From positions 1-20,321 of the forward strand of contig JBOHHF010000348.1 of assembly GCA_050700495.1 (NCBI GenBank): a DNA stretch of 20,321 bases. The letters are read 5' to 3'. The translations under genes and the position numbers were made by a program. Position 1 is the stretch's first letter. Each line of letters begins with the position of its first letter. This stretch comes from GCA-003244245 sp050700495. GTDB taxonomy: Bacteria > Actinomycetota > Actinomycetes > Mycobacteriales > Pseudonocardiaceae. The notes under the pieces were generated by a model. It saw only the letters and a list, made by a program, of their open reading frames with translations. It searched no databases and was not told where the DNA came from. This document shows, in pieces, positions 14,307 to 20,321 of this stretch.

Positions 14307-15342
14307 ACCCGAATCCGTGAGTTAGTGGTGCGACACGGTCTGAAGATGACGATAGGTGCCCGCTTGACCTGGGATGATGGCAGTTACGAGGCCACAACCA
14401 TCCCGGTTGAGAGGACACCTATCAGGTGAGCAGAGTACGCGAGGTCTGTCGGTTGCGGCGGCGGGCCCGCGCCGCGTTGCTGGCCGGTGTCGAGTTCGCG
14501 ATCGGCGCCAAGCGCATCGCCCCGCTGTGGCGGATCCTGGCCGGTGTCGCCGAGGGCGACTGGACCGACGCGATCGACATGGACGGCGCGCAGGTCGCCG
14601 TGGCCGACTACTGCCCGGACTGGTGGCCTGCGGCCACCCGGTTGCTGATCCGCCGGGTCCGCCTGGCTCCCGAGCAGCTCAGCGCCGACCCGCGGTCGCG
14701 GCGGCGCCGCACCCTGCACCCCGACCAGCGGGCACTGCCGCTCGCCGAGCTCGCCGACGCCGTGTACGGCTACTCGTTCATCGTGACCAACCTCGACGTG
14801 TCCACCCCGGACAAAGCCGCCGCAGTCGAGCACTGGTACCGACACCGCACCGCGATCGAAAACGTGTTCAAAGATGCCAAACACGGCGCCGCGCTGCGGT
14901 ATCTCCCCTCGGGATACCCACAAGTCAACAAGGCGTGGATGGGGGGTGCACTACTCGCGGTCAGCATCGCAGGCTGGCTGCACCAGCTCACCGCCCCCCC
15001 AGGACCCGACGGCACACTGGCCGGTCACGGCGTCCGCGACGGCCAAGCCATGATCGCCACCCTGCGCCACCGGCTGATCTGCGTGCCCGCACGCCTGGTC
15101 CGCCACGCCCGGGCACTCGACCTGCGCCTACCCCCGGGATATCCCCTGCTCAACGAGGTTCTCGCCCGCCTCCGCGCCCTCCCCGCAACGTCCTGACCAG
15201 GCCACACGGCCCCGACAACCCCAGAACCCGCCCACCCGAGGCGACACTCGGACACTCAGCCTGTCCCCACCACGAAAACCACCCCAAAAGATCAACAAAT
15301 CCAAGTCAAGATCCACTCATCCGCTAAATCGCGGAATCGGGT
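14307..15342. mobile_element. Internally deleted IS1380-family element, about 1.04 kb
   Basis: Terminal inverted repeats of 19 bp match at 16 positions: 14307-14325 (acccgaatccgtgagttag) and the reverse complement of 15324-15342. A short direct repeat, ctg or ctga, flanks both ends (14304-14306/7 and 15343-15345/6), as expected for a 3-4 bp target duplication; IS1380 elements usually make 4 bp. Intact family members are about 1.6-1.7 kb, so roughly 0.6 kb is missing from the middle. An 8-bp inverted repeat (gataggtg at 14351, cacctatc at 14416) sits in its leader. The element interrupts the PIMT-like gene. With both ends kept it might still be moved by a transposase supplied elsewhere. Confidence 0.8.
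14426..15196 (+). pseudogene. Truncated IS1380-family transposase
   Basis: The 256-residue frame holds the C-terminal half of an IS1380-type DDE transposase: WTDAIDMDGAQVAV, then YSFIVTNLD, EHWYRHRTAIENVFKDAKHG with the family's late catalytic glutamate, and LPSGYPQVNKAWMGGALLAVSIAGW. Full proteins are about 450-480 residues, and the N-terminal half with the first catalytic aspartates is lacking. A GTG start with GAGAGGA upstream survives, and the first about 15 residues may be the original N-terminus fused across the deletion to the later part. It is not expected to be active. Confidence 0.75.
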
Positions 15343-15345
15343 CTG

Positions 15346-15477
15346 ATAGACGGTCGGCGCGTCACCGTCGGCGCTGGTGGCCCTGGCCCATGATCCGTCC
15401 GGGTGCAGCATCCACGCCGTGCGCCGCCCGTCGCCGTCCTGCTGGTAGTGGTGCTCAATGCGGGCGCGACGATCCCC
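15346..15477 (-). pseudogene. Frameshifted continuation of the PIMT-like methyltransferase
   Basis: Just before the stop of the methyltransferase frame (…IWSMWGSSRPH) another minus-strand frame takes over: DRRARIEHHYQQDG, then RRTAWMLHPDGSWARATS, ending PTVY at the IS boundary. It is a sensible protein sequence and contains HPDGSWA, which parallels ADDGSWAEL in the intact second methyltransferase. The switch falls at a run of four C (15474-15477), so one inserted base, or two lost, explains it. With one base removed the whole gene without the IS is 384 codons, close to the 391 of its relative. Confidence 0.75.
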
Positions 15478-16342
15478 ACATGGACCAGATCTCCCACGCC
15501 TCCACGACGTTCACCACGGGGTACCGTCCCCCGCCGACCTGATCACCCTCGGCCTCGCGGACTGCAGCGAACTGTTCGCCCAGCCCCGGCGGGTAGTCCG
15601 CGTCCGCCTGGGTATGCATGAACCCGGCCCGGTCCCACTCGGTACGCCCGATCGCGCCACCGTCGCCGGTCTTGTCCACCGTGATGATCAGGGCCGTGCC
15701 GGTGATGGTGGTGACCAGACGCCCGCCGGACCGAAGTGCGGCAAGCCAGCTCGCCGGGATCGGCCGGACGGCCACGGTGGACACGATCCGGTCATAGGTA
15801 CCAGGCAACGGGTCGGTCGCGTCGCACGTCATCACCTGCGGGCGCAGCCCGATGCCGGCCAAGCGCTCGGCGGCGACTTCGGTCAGGTAGGCATCGACAT
15901 CGACGCTCATGACGTGCTGGTCGCCCAGCCGTTGTGCCAGCACCGCGCACCCGTACCCCGAACCGGTGCCGACATCCAGGACGTCGGCTCCGTCGTAGAC
16001 GTGTGCGTGCCGCAACATCTGCACGACGAGTCCGGGCAGGGTCGCCGACGACGTCGGCATCCCCACCACCCGGTTCCCTGGCTGGCCGTGGTCGGCGTGC
16101 AGCGGGCCGATCCGGGTGACCAGCGACCGGTCACCGTAGGCGGCTCGCAGCCAACCGTCCTCGTCGGCCGGACCGTCACGCAGCTCCCAGATATCGGAAC
16201 CGAAACCACAACCGGCGGCTGACCAAGACCACCAGTGGGGAACAAACAGATACCGCGGGATGGCTGCGATCACCGGCCGCCACCGCGATAGCGGGTGAGT
16301 AACCTCGTTTGCTAGCCGCTCAGCGGGCGACGTCCACTCCAC
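15455..16342 (-). pseudogene. PIMT-like (protein-L-isoaspartate methyltransferase family) enzyme, disrupted copy
   Basis: The open frame gives 295 residues with a PIMT fold: PIRYLFVP-like IPRYLFVPHWW (28-38), the TSSATLP loop (97-103) that corresponds to the family's acceptor-site loop, and the SAM motif VLDVGTGSGYG (121-131). Homologues of this kind in RiPP clusters methylate an aspartate side chain of the modified precursor. The start is a GTG at 16342 with GGGAGG upstream. The frame ends early because of a frameshift near 15477, and the rest of the gene is further split by the IS1380-type element at 14307-15342. The Rossmann core is complete, so a truncated protein could be made, but it lacks the C-terminal about 90 residues. 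It is divergent from the precursor gene, 228 bp away. Confidence 0.85.
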
Positions 16343-16555
16343 CGGGCCTCCCTCGATGGATCACAATCATCGCTGTCAGCCGGTGTGCAGGCGCCTTGCG
16401 CCGGGATCGAGCCGACGATCTCACACCACCGCGCTCCGCCCAGGATGTCACCCACGGACCCACTCGCCGGTGCCGAGTCAAGGCCGTGTAAAGCACTCGT
16501 TGTCTTCCCGGGGGATACCCGCCAAGCTGACCGACGAGCGAAGGGGTCGCAACAC

Positions 16556-16562
16556 GGAAGGA
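16556..16562 (+). promoter_or_regulatory. Ribosome binding site deciding the precursor start
   Basis: GGAAGGA lies eight bases before the ATG at 16571. It supports 16571, rather than the later in-frame ATG at 16670 or a GTG at 17909, as the start of the precursor peptide. The 228-bp divergent spacer 16343-16570 should also hold the promoters of the precursor operon and the divergent methyltransferase, but I see no convincing -35/-10 pair. Confidence 0.6.
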
Positions 16563-16570
16563 CCACTGTC

Positions 16571-16684
16571 ATGGTTCGGAACGGGCTTCCCGAGCACCCT
16601 GCCAGCGCTGGCCCGCTGGTGCCGTCGCGGCTGCCACTCGACACGTCGCCAGCAGCGCCGACCCGCCAAATGGAGGAACTGCTA
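16571..16684 (+). pseudogene. Graspetide precursor peptide, 5' half (cut by IS630)
   Basis: From the ATG at 16571 the frame gives 38 residues (beginning MVRNGLPEHPASAG, ending TRQMEELL) up to the TA at the IS630-family insertion site, then runs into the element and stops at 16699. Pro/Ala/Ser-rich composition is usual for a leader. If the element and one TA are removed, the last codon (cta) joins the frame at 17867 with no shift, restoring a 97-residue peptide that ends four bases before the ATP-grasp ligase. The join is arithmetic on the sequence. That the peptide is the ligase's substrate follows from family knowledge and position. Confidence 0.75.
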
Positions 16685-17864
16685 GTGTCGCGTAATTAAT
16701 AATTGTTTACTCTGAGTTGCTGTTGTTGTCGAGTAGTTTTTTGAAGTCCTGGTGAACCAGACGAACCTTGGTGATGATCTCGTTCGCCGTCGCGGTCCAG
16801 GCGAAGGGTTTGGAGTCGTGGTTCCATTTCGTGATGTAGGTGTTGATGGTGTCGATGAGTTGACGCACTGACCTGAAGGTTCCCCGCCTGATGGCCTGTT
16901 TGGTGACGATACCGAACCAGATCTCCACCTGGTTGAGCCAGGAACTGCCGGTAGGAGTGAAGTGGAAGGTGACGTTCGTATGCTTGGCGAGCCATTTATC
17001 GACATCGGATCCGGAATGAGTGGAAAGATTATCGAGGACGGCGTGGATCTCTCGGTCACCATGAGTGGCGACCACCTGGTCCATGAACTTGAGGAATTCT
17101 TTGGTGCGACGGCGCGCGAAGCAGCGACCCACGATCTCACCGGTGGCGGTGTCCAATGCGGCGAAGAGGTTCGTCGTTCCGTGACGACTATAATCGTGTG
17201 TGCGTTTCTCAGTCTTCGAAAACGTCATCGGCAGGAGCGGCTGCGTCCGGTCCAGGGCCTGGATCTGGGTCTTCTCGTCGATCGACAGCACCACGGCGTC
17301 CATCGGAGGATCGAGGTAGAGTCCGACCACGTCGATGACCTTCTCCTCGAAATCGGGGTCGGTCGAGAGTTTGAACGTTCCTTGACGATGCGGCTGAAGA
17401 TCGTGTTCTCGCCACAGTGCGGCCACGAAATTATGCGAAACACAGATTCCCATCTCCTTCTTGAGATAGTGTGCCATCTCCCGGCTCGACCACTGAGAAA
17501 GCCCGGTCTCCTCCGGCGGCGACTGACGAGTCAACGCCAGAATTCTCGCCCGAACCTCGGCCGGGATCTCCGGAGGCCGTCCGGTCGACACCCGATCGCT
17601 CAATCCCTCGATACCCTGTTCCTCGTATCGGGCGATCCACTTGTACACCGTCGGTTTCGTCGCATCCGCCATCCGCGCTATCTCCGGAGCCGAATAACCC
17701 TCCGCCCGCCACAACACGATCTGCGCCCGCGCCGAAACCGATCCGTCATACCCCTCAGGACGAAGCAACGATTTGAGACCGACACGATCCTCATCAGTTA
17801 GATTCATGACAGACATCATGTCACTAAGTCGAACCAAGGTAAAGCACATTCATTTACAACACAC
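16685..17864. mobile_element. IS630-family insertion sequence, 1180 bp, full length
   Basis: The element is bounded by TA dinucleotides at 16683-16684 and 17865-17866, the target duplication typical of IS630/Tc1-mariner elements. Its ends form imperfect inverted repeats starting GTGT: within the CTA-anchored 30-base ends about 20 positions match (16682-16711 against the complement of 17837-17866). It carries one intact transposase gene. Its base composition is less GC-rich than the flanks at its ends. It has inserted into the precursor gene of the graspetide locus. Confidence 0.88.
16707..17819 (-). CDS. IS630-family transposase
   Basis: The product of about 370 residues has an N-terminal helix-turn-helix region (ARAQIVLWRAEGYSAPEIARMADATKPTVYKW-type, quoted in part: GYSAPEIARMADATKPTVY), a linker with GRPPEI, and a Tc1/mariner-like DDE domain: Asp in VVLSIDEKTQ, Asp in HAVLDNLSTH and Glu in WLNQVEIWF. 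All three catalytic acids are present and the frame has no stops, so it should be active. I place the start at the ATG pair at 17819-17814 (MMSVMNLTDEDR); an ATG at 17849 is in frame but lies 15 bases from the element end. The 3' end is 22 bases from the other element end. Confidence 0.92.
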   Translation of the reverse strand: MMSVMNLTDEDRVGLKSLLRPEGYDGSVSARAQIVLWRAEGYSAPEIARMADATKPTVYKWIARYEEQGIEGLSDRVSTGRPPEIPAEVRARILALTRQSPPEETGLSQWSSREMAHYLKKEMGICVSHNFVAALWREHDLQPHRQGTFKLSTDPDFEEKVIDVVGLYLDPPMDAVVLSIDEKTQIQALDRTQPLLPMTFSKTEKRTHDYSRHGTTNLFAALDTATGEIVGRCFARRRTKEFLKFMDQVVATHGDREIHAVLDNLSTHSGSDVDKWLAKHTNVTFHFTPTGSSWLNQVEIWFGIVTKQAIRRGTFRSVRQLIDTINTYITKWNHDSKPFAWTATANEIITKVRLVHQDFKKLLDNNSNSE

Positions 17865-17866
17865 TA

Positions 17867-18046
17867 GCACGAGAGACCGGCCCGCGTCCGTGGAGCACCC
17901 GGTTCGCGGTGCCAGCAGTAGTTGATGCCAAACACCGTAAGCGGAGGACCCACGGCGTCACCAGGAAAGAAACGAAGTACATCGACGACGGAAAGGAGCA
18001 CACCGACAGCGTCGATGAGCCCTACGAGGATGAGGTGGACGAGTAG
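17867..18046 (+). pseudogene. Graspetide precursor peptide, 3' half with acidic core
   Basis: This 59-codon frame resumes the precursor after the IS630 element. It begins ARETGPRPWSTRFAVPAVV, whose PWSTRF fits the conserved P-W-x-x-R-[FYM] recognition motif of ATP-grasp-modified precursors in actinobacteria. A basic stretch (KHRKRRTHG) follows, then the likely core ending TDSVDEPYEDEVDE and a TAG. The core offers Thr, Ser, Lys and many Asp/Glu, the partners of omega-ester or omega-amide links. The stop lies four bases before the ligase ATG. A GTG at 17909 could start a 45-residue residual peptide, but that would lack the recognition motif and has no good ribosome site. The basic middle part is unusual and could hide a further frameshift pair. 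Confidence 0.75.
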
Positions 18047-18050
18047 CACC

Positions 18051-19040
18051 ATGACAGGTGCGACAACAACACTGATCGTCACTGCCGATGACGACAGCAC
18101 TGCGGATCTGGTCAACGATGCCCTGGCCGTTCAGGGTGGTAAAGCAGTACGCATTGATGTGGGCGATTTCCCGATCAGCCTGTCGGTCACCGGCACTATT
18201 GGCGACGACGGCATCTGGTGCGGTGAGGTCGTTGCTACCGACGGCACGGTCCTCGACCTAGGAACGATCGACGCGGTCTACTACCGACGTCCCACTCGTT
18301 TCCGGCTGCCCGACCATCTCAGCCCAGCTGACCGGCGCTTCGCTGAGGCGGAGGCACATCGCGGTCTGGGCGGACTGCTGACCACATTGCCAGCACGTTG
18401 GGTCTCACACCCAGCTCGGATCGCCGACGCCGAGGCGAAACCCGGTCAGCTGCAGTTAGCCGCAGCGTGCGGGTTCCGGCTGCCCCGCACGTTGATCAGC
18501 AACGATCCCGATCGAGTGCGAGGATTCGCCGGCGAAATCACCGGCCCGCTGGTCTACAAGCCACTGTCCTCTGGAATCCTGCGCGAACCAGACGGTCTAC
18601 GCGCAATCTACGCCACCCGCATCGAGGCTGCCGGCATTGATGACTGGCTCGATCCCGATGCAATCCGGCTGGCACCACACCAGTTCCAGGAGTGCGTCAC
18701 AGACAAGGCCTACGACCTGCGAGTTACCGCCGTCGGTGACCGACTATTCCCTATCGCGATCCATACCGCTGATCCCGAGCAACTTGACTGGCGTACTGAC
18801 TACGGCACCTTAACCTACCAGCACGTCGAGCTGCGGACGGATGTCGCCGCCGTTATCCACCGCTATCTCGCAGCGGCTGGCCTGGCCTTCGGCGCGTTCG
18901 ACTTTATTATGGACCAGGCCGGAATGCTGTGGTGGATGGAGTGCAACCCCAACGGCGAGTGGGGATGGCTGACTGAGTGCATTGATGTTCCCATCGCTGA
19001 GGCACTCGCTGAGCTGCTGCTGGGACAATCCCCGCTATGA
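18051..19040 (+). CDS. ATP-grasp peptide ligase, graspetide synthetase (SAV_5884 type)
   Basis: The 329-residue protein has the marks of graspetide ATP-grasp ligases: an N-terminal pre-ATP-grasp domain ending in VYYRRPTRF (76-84), which in this family helps bind the precursor, the ATP lysine in VYKPLSSG (168-175), DKAYDLRVTAVGD (218-230), and the metal-binding DFIMD (284-288) and ECNPNGEW (297-304). It would phosphorylate Asp/Glu side chains of the precursor core and join them to Ser/Thr/Lys as macrocyclic esters or amides. The ATG at 18051 lies four bases after the precursor stop, with purine-rich GAGG upstream. The same frame is open further upstream, but there it overlaps the precursor and is rejected. 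The gene shows no damage and overlaps the next one by ATGA. Confidence 0.9.
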   Translation: MTGATTTLIVTADDDSTADLVNDALAVQGGKAVRIDVGDFPISLSVTGTIGDDGIWCGEVVATDGTVLDLGTIDAVYYRRPTRFRLPDHLSPADRRFAEAEAHRGLGGLLTTLPARWVSHPARIADAEAKPGQLQLAAACGFRLPRTLISNDPDRVRGFAGEITGPLVYKPLSSGILREPDGLRAIYATRIEAAGIDDWLDPDAIRLAPHQFQECVTDKAYDLRVTAVGDRLFPIAIHTADPEQLDWRTDYGTLTYQHVELRTDVAAVIHRYLAAAGLAFGAFDFIMDQAGMLWWMECNPNGEWGWLTECIDVPIAEALAELLLGQSPL

Positions 19041-20212
19041 CCACGGCGGCGACGGTGGCAGCCGATGTCCCCGACAACCAATGGCGGCCACGCGTGCAGA
19101 AGCTGGTCGCTGAACTGACAGCCGAGGGAGCACTGCGCACACCCGCGTGGCGAGCCGCGTTCACCGCAATTCCCCGGCATCTGTTTGTTCCGCTGATCTA
19201 CCGCCGCGACCAGCGCGGTGACCTTCGCGCCGTCAACAGCACCGATTTCACCCGGCGGGAAACCTGGCTGGCCCAGGCGTACTCGGACGACAGCCTGATT
19301 ACCCAACTCGCCCAGGTACGCCCCGGCTACGCGCTGCGCCCCTTGACGGTGCCGGCCAGCTCGTCCACCCGCCCAAGCCTGATGGCGCGAATGCTCGAAG
19401 ACCTGGAGGTTGCCGACGGCATGCGGGTACTCGAAATCGGGACGGGTACTGGTTACAACGCCGCCCTGCTAACTCACCGCCTGGGCGCGCAGCACGTGTA
19501 CTCGGTAGACATCCATCCCGGCCTCATCGCCACCGCACGCGACCGGCTCGCTGGTCTTGGCTACCACCCACGGCTCGCCACCGTCGATGGAGCCGCCGGC
19601 TGGCCCGACCACGCCCCCTACGACCGGATCATCGCCACCTGCAGCATCCCCGCCATCCCGATCGCGTGGGTTGGCCAGGTCCGCCCCGGCGGCGCCATCC
19701 TCAGCGACCTGCAACTCGGTGGAGCGAGCGCGCTGGTCCGGCTGCACGTCTCTGCCGATCGCACCGCCACCGGGCGCTTCCTGGGCTACCCGGGTCTGTT
19801 CATGGCAGCGCGTCACAGCGCCGACCACCTCAGCCGCCTGCCCGAACTCACCCCCGATCAGCTCTTCGGGGTGCGCGAGGCCACTACCGACCTTGACCCG
19901 ACCGCTCTGGCCGATCCGGCGTTCCGCTTCTTCCTTCAGCTACACCTCGGCACCGGCCGCAGCGATCACTACCGAGACCGCGTCAGCGTGGTCGCCGACG
20001 ACGGCTCATGGGCCGAGCTCACCGCTGGTGACCATCTGGTGCGCTACGACGGCACCTACAACCCCTGGGACACCGTGGAACAAGCTCACCACATCTGGAA
20101 CGATCTCGGACAGCCCGAAACAGCCGATCTCGGGCTCACCGTCACATCCGCCGCACAATACGTCTGGCACCGCACTCCCGACAGCGCCTGGACCCAATGC
20201 CACGTAGCTTAA
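19037..20212 (+). CDS. PIMT-like methyltransferase of the graspetide cluster (SAV_5885 type)
   Basis: The 391-residue protein begins within the ligase stop (ATGA), so it is translationally coupled to it. It has the PIMT core: FTAIPRHLFVPL (42-53), the loop PASSSTRPS (106-114) and SAM motif I VLEIGTGTGYN (131-141), followed by HVYSVDIH, whose acid binds the ribose. About 160 further residues with DDGSWAELTAG form an extra C-terminal domain absent from housekeeping PIMT. In fuscimiditide-type clusters such enzymes methylate an Asp of the cyclised peptide, which then closes to an aspartimide. The gene looks intact. It is clearly related to the broken copy at 15455-16342 but diverged, so the two need not do the same job. 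Confidence 0.88.
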   Translation: MTTAATVAADVPDNQWRPRVQKLVAELTAEGALRTPAWRAAFTAIPRHLFVPLIYRRDQRGDLRAVNSTDFTRRETWLAQAYSDDSLITQLAQVRPGYALRPLTVPASSSTRPSLMARMLEDLEVADGMRVLEIGTGTGYNAALLTHRLGAQHVYSVDIHPGLIATARDRLAGLGYHPRLATVDGAAGWPDHAPYDRIIATCSIPAIPIAWVGQVRPGGAILSDLQLGGASALVRLHVSADRTATGRFLGYPGLFMAARHSADHLSRLPELTPDQLFGVREATTDLDPTALADPAFRFFLQLHLGTGRSDHYRDRVSVVADDGSWAELTAGDHLVRYDGTYNPWDTVEQAHHIWNDLGQPETADLGLTVTSAAQYVWHRTPDSAWTQCHVA

Positions 20213-20321
20213 GTTGATCATGTTGCTGGTATTGGTTTCAGCCCGCGGATGTGGGGCGTGGCCGGTGCATGGTGGCGGGTGTTGGCTGGCTCGCCGGGCT
20301 TTTTGACGCGGTAGTTGTTGT
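20213..20321. other. Right edge, no gene recognised
   Basis: The last 109 bases after the methyltransferase stop are G/T-rich on the plus strand and carry no frame I recognise. They may be the 3' end of a minus-strand gene that lies beyond the window. No terminator-like stem-loop with a T-run is evident. Confidence 0.3.

Noticed and set aside
17909..18046. Stand-alone 45-residue precursor starting at GTG 17909
   Set aside because: It would lack the PWSTRF motif and has no ribosome site; the IS-free reconstruction from 16571 explains the sequence better.
17922..18050. Start of the ATP-grasp ligase at 17922 (Thr/Ser-rich extension)
   Set aside because: It overlaps the precursor core in another frame. 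The ATG at 18051 directly follows the precursor stop and matches the family N-terminus.

Overview
The window is GC-rich actinobacterial DNA: GTG starts are frequent, GGAGG-type ribosome sites are clear, and the DUF6777 lipoprotein-like protein, the mycobacterial-type adenosine kinase and the atypical MTHFR all point to Actinomycetia. I cannot name the genus from sequence alone.

Region 1 (1-1413). A membrane-anchored DUF6777-type protein runs off the left edge on the minus strand. Its C-terminus is a low-complexity tail of identical hexapeptides. About 390 bp of gene-free DNA with short direct repeats follows.

Region 2 (1414-10436, all minus strand). This is a tightly packed operon for making and regenerating S-adenosylmethionine (SAM). 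In transcription order it holds a small CxxC protein, a 502-residue SAM methyltransferase of unknown acceptor, a short cobalamin-independent methionine synthase, SAM synthetase (metK), adenosine kinase, S-adenosylhomocysteine hydrolase (ahcY), formate-THF ligase (fhs) and methenyl-THF cyclohydrolase (fchA). A methylene-THF reductase at 13194-14087 adds the last folate step. Together they turn formate-derived carbon into methyl groups and clear the S-adenosylhomocysteine and adenosine by-products. Only the methylene-THF dehydrogenase step is absent from the window.

Region 3 (10437-13188). This is a scar zone: remnants of a helicase N-terminus, a HEAT-repeat protein and the nuclease part of an McrC-like protein, which together suggest a decayed defence island. 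A 58-residue membrane protein, a YjbR-like protein and an AlkB-like Fe(II)/2-oxoglutarate oxygenase follow.

Region 4 (14148-20212). This is a graspetide (ATP-grasp RiPP) biosynthetic locus damaged by two insertion sequences. An intact ATP-grasp ligase and a PIMT-like methyltransferase (ATGA overlap) are preceded by a precursor gene that has been cut in two by an IS630-family element at a TA site. Removing the element joins the halves in frame into a 97-residue peptide with a PWSTRF motif and a very acidic C-terminus. A second, divergent PIMT-like gene has been broken by a frameshift and by an internally deleted IS1380-family element. Its missing C-terminus was found on the far side of that element, directly upstream of metF.

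The central inference is that a peptide-methylating graspetide pathway sat next to a dedicated SAM-recycling cassette, and that the peptide pathway has since been inactivated.
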